Source: Gorsachius magnificus
Taxonomy: Eukaryota; Chordata; Aves; Pelecaniformes; Ardeidae
Direction: 5' to 3'
Assembly: GCA_034008185.1 (NCBI GenBank)
Contig: CM067083.1
Coordinates: 118,194,837 to 118,258,836 of the forward strand
DNA: 64,000 nt
Position numbers and translations under genes: made by a program. The stretch's first letter is position 1, and the number at the start of each line of letters is the position of its first letter. This document shows positions 62,601 to 64,000 of this stretch, in pieces. Under the pieces are notes generated by a model. The model worked only from the letters and a program-made list of their open reading frames with translations. It was not told where the DNA came from and did no database searches.

Positions 62601-64000
62601 TATTTAAAGGCAATGGCAAAATTCCCTGAGATTTCAACAAAGTCAGGATTTCTCCTGAGAAACTTGTGACATTCGAAAATCAGATAAAAACTAAACTTGT
62701 AAAGAAAAGCCTCATTAGAATTTATTCATATTGACACATAAAAATTAACCTGTTCAACTCTGCTCAAAGCCTGAAAAGAAATGAAACCTTATCTCTAGTA
62801 ATATGTGTCCGTGAAGTAGGCAGTATACCACATTGCTCAATATACCCATCAGAAACTAAGGTTTACACAGTCCAGAAGAGGCACTGCCAAGCCAGGTTAA
62901 AGGCAGATGTATGACGTGGGCTGCGGCTGCACACACCTTGTGGGCAATCCAGAGACTATTCTGGACCCCAGGATTTCAACCTGGAAGTTTTATCAAGCCT
63001 GACTGACATTCTCCAAATACTTTTAGAAATACAAAATGACTACGTCACTATGGACTAAGTGATTGATTTCGTATTTGATCCTTGGTAAAAGGGGTAAAAT
63101 TCTGGAGCTGTTAAGTAAAATCTTAGATTTTTAATCTTCCTGTGTTAAAAAATGAATGTGGACCTGCAACATGCAACACCTCAAAGCCACTGATACCACG
63201 AACTCTTACTCTGCAATCATAAAGAGAAGTTACTTGGCAATAAATAGAGAACTTCAAAATGTCTTGTCCATATAGAGACACAGAAATGCACCTGCCATGA
63301 CCACGTCAGTTCAGAAGTTGTTTTTTCCACTGTGAACACCCTTGAACATGAGTCAGCTTCATTCATTAGACGGTAGACAGGAAGTACTAACGATCTTTTG
63401 TGCATGGAGATAAACTTCTGTAAATACAGATCCTTGTTGTTGAAAGGACAGGACTTGCCTCATGTCTCTAATGTGTCACATCTACAGGTAAGGTTTGGGG
63501 AGGAAAAAATTAGGTAGATCCAGTGGTATCACTATGAACAGCGAGTTTGTACCTAAGAAAATTCACACCGGTCATCATATGCGTGTCATGAAGAGCCTAC
63601 GGAGAGAAGACCTGTTTCCAGTCTAACCAACTTTTGGCATTGCACTGGCAGAAGGCAGAGCAGGCAGGTTTAAATGGGGAAAGGAGGTGCTTATCAGGCT
63701 ACAGGGACTACCTGGAGCTCACGTCTGAGCACCTGAAGGAGAAACTTAGGTGCCTGAGGAACTGCAGCAATGCTGGGCTATGAAAGAAAAAAAGAGTGAA
63801 CAGAAACAGTAACTCTATGTACATTAGAGTAGAAAGAACTGGTACAATATTCAGCTCTGTGGAAGACCAATCTCACAAAGGGAGATGAGATACCTCAGGT
63901 AAGATGAACTAGAAGCCTCTGCACACTGAGCATAGGTATGTCCACCTGGCTGAGCTGTCCAGCTCTCAGCAAGAACATCTCTGAGAGATGAACTCATCTC
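53692..64000 (-). other. ITSN2: ITSN2 intron upstream of the DH exons (truncated by window end)
   Basis: More than 10.3 kb without a recognisable ITSN2 exon: I found no minus-strand match to the expected SH3 sequence (DDPDWWQGE, GLFPSNYV). It contains one solo LTR (55754-56334) and A- or T-rich runs, for example near 58030 and 62280. All open frames seen are short and unlike known proteins. Confidence 0.65.
55754..56334 (+). mobile_element. solo LTR with intact 5-bp target duplication (avian ERV)
   Basis: 581 bp starting TGTCCTGGTTTCAGCTGGG and ending GGGTTAAACCACAACA, flanked on both sides by TTTAT (55749-55753 and 56335-56339). It contains a TTATTAAACTGTCTTTATCT polyadenylation region near 56195 and a duplicated GATCGCTGCTCGGG near 56050-56085. 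No viral genes adjoin it. Five-base duplications fit class III (ERVL-like) elements. It is antisense within ITSN2. Confidence 0.9.

Overview
This is a vertebrate nuclear genome window, almost certainly from a bird. It has split genes with canonical GT-AG exons, compact introns, two CpG islands and 3'-end fragments of CR1 LINEs. Two related solo LTRs start TGT...GAGTTAATTTTC and end in a TTATTAAACTGYCTTTATCT block; I know this type from neoavian genomes, so a non-galliform bird is likely, but I cannot name a species. No bacterial, organellar or viral coding sequence was found.

Layout, left to right. (1) 339-3138, + strand: the last two coding exons of FKBP1B (FKBP12.6), with 3'UTR and polyA signal to about 3.7 kb. 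(2) 3.7-8.96 kb: intergenic, with a GC-rich patch at 6.8-7.5 kb. (3) 9133-12746, - strand: complete four-exon SF3B6 (SF3b14a/p14), starting in a CpG island. (4) 13268-17588, - strand: complete five-coding-exon TP53I3 quinone oxidoreductase, whose 3' end lies about 0.36 kb from the SF3B6 start codon. (5) 20801-27318, - strand: complete four-coding-exon PFN4 (profilin-4), assembled from short exons. (6) 28.4-29.6 kb: a CpG island that probably drives PFN4 leftward and FAM228 rightward. (7) 29349-44630, + strand: one FAM228-family gene; the conserved core is secure, the last three exons are less so. (8) 45871-53691, - strand: the last 13 coding exons of ITSN2 (DH, PH and C2 domains), followed by more than 10 kb of its next intron to the window edge.

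The order FKBP1B-SF3B6-TP53I3-PFN4-FAM228-ITSN2 matches the human 2p23.3 neighbourhood, except that there is one FAM228 gene here, where mammals have FAM228A and FAM228B. The genes form no operon or pathway: calcium-release-channel regulation (FKBP1B), branch-point recognition by U2 snRNP (SF3B6), p53-linked redox (TP53I3), a germ-cell profilin (PFN4), an uncharacterised protein (FAM228) and an endocytic Cdc42 exchange factor (ITSN2).

Exon joins were checked by reading phase: the exon lengths close exactly (FKBP1B 108 residues allowing the missing first 29, SF3B6 125, TP53I3 334, PFN4 129). I see no convincing novel biological system. The best leads are a GC-AG intron in TP53I3, a PFN4/FAM228 promoter carrying two RFX X-box-like sites with paired CCAAT boxes and a ZNF143-type element, the unassigned 3' part of FAM228, and a solo LTR with an intact 5-bp target duplication in the ITSN2 intron.
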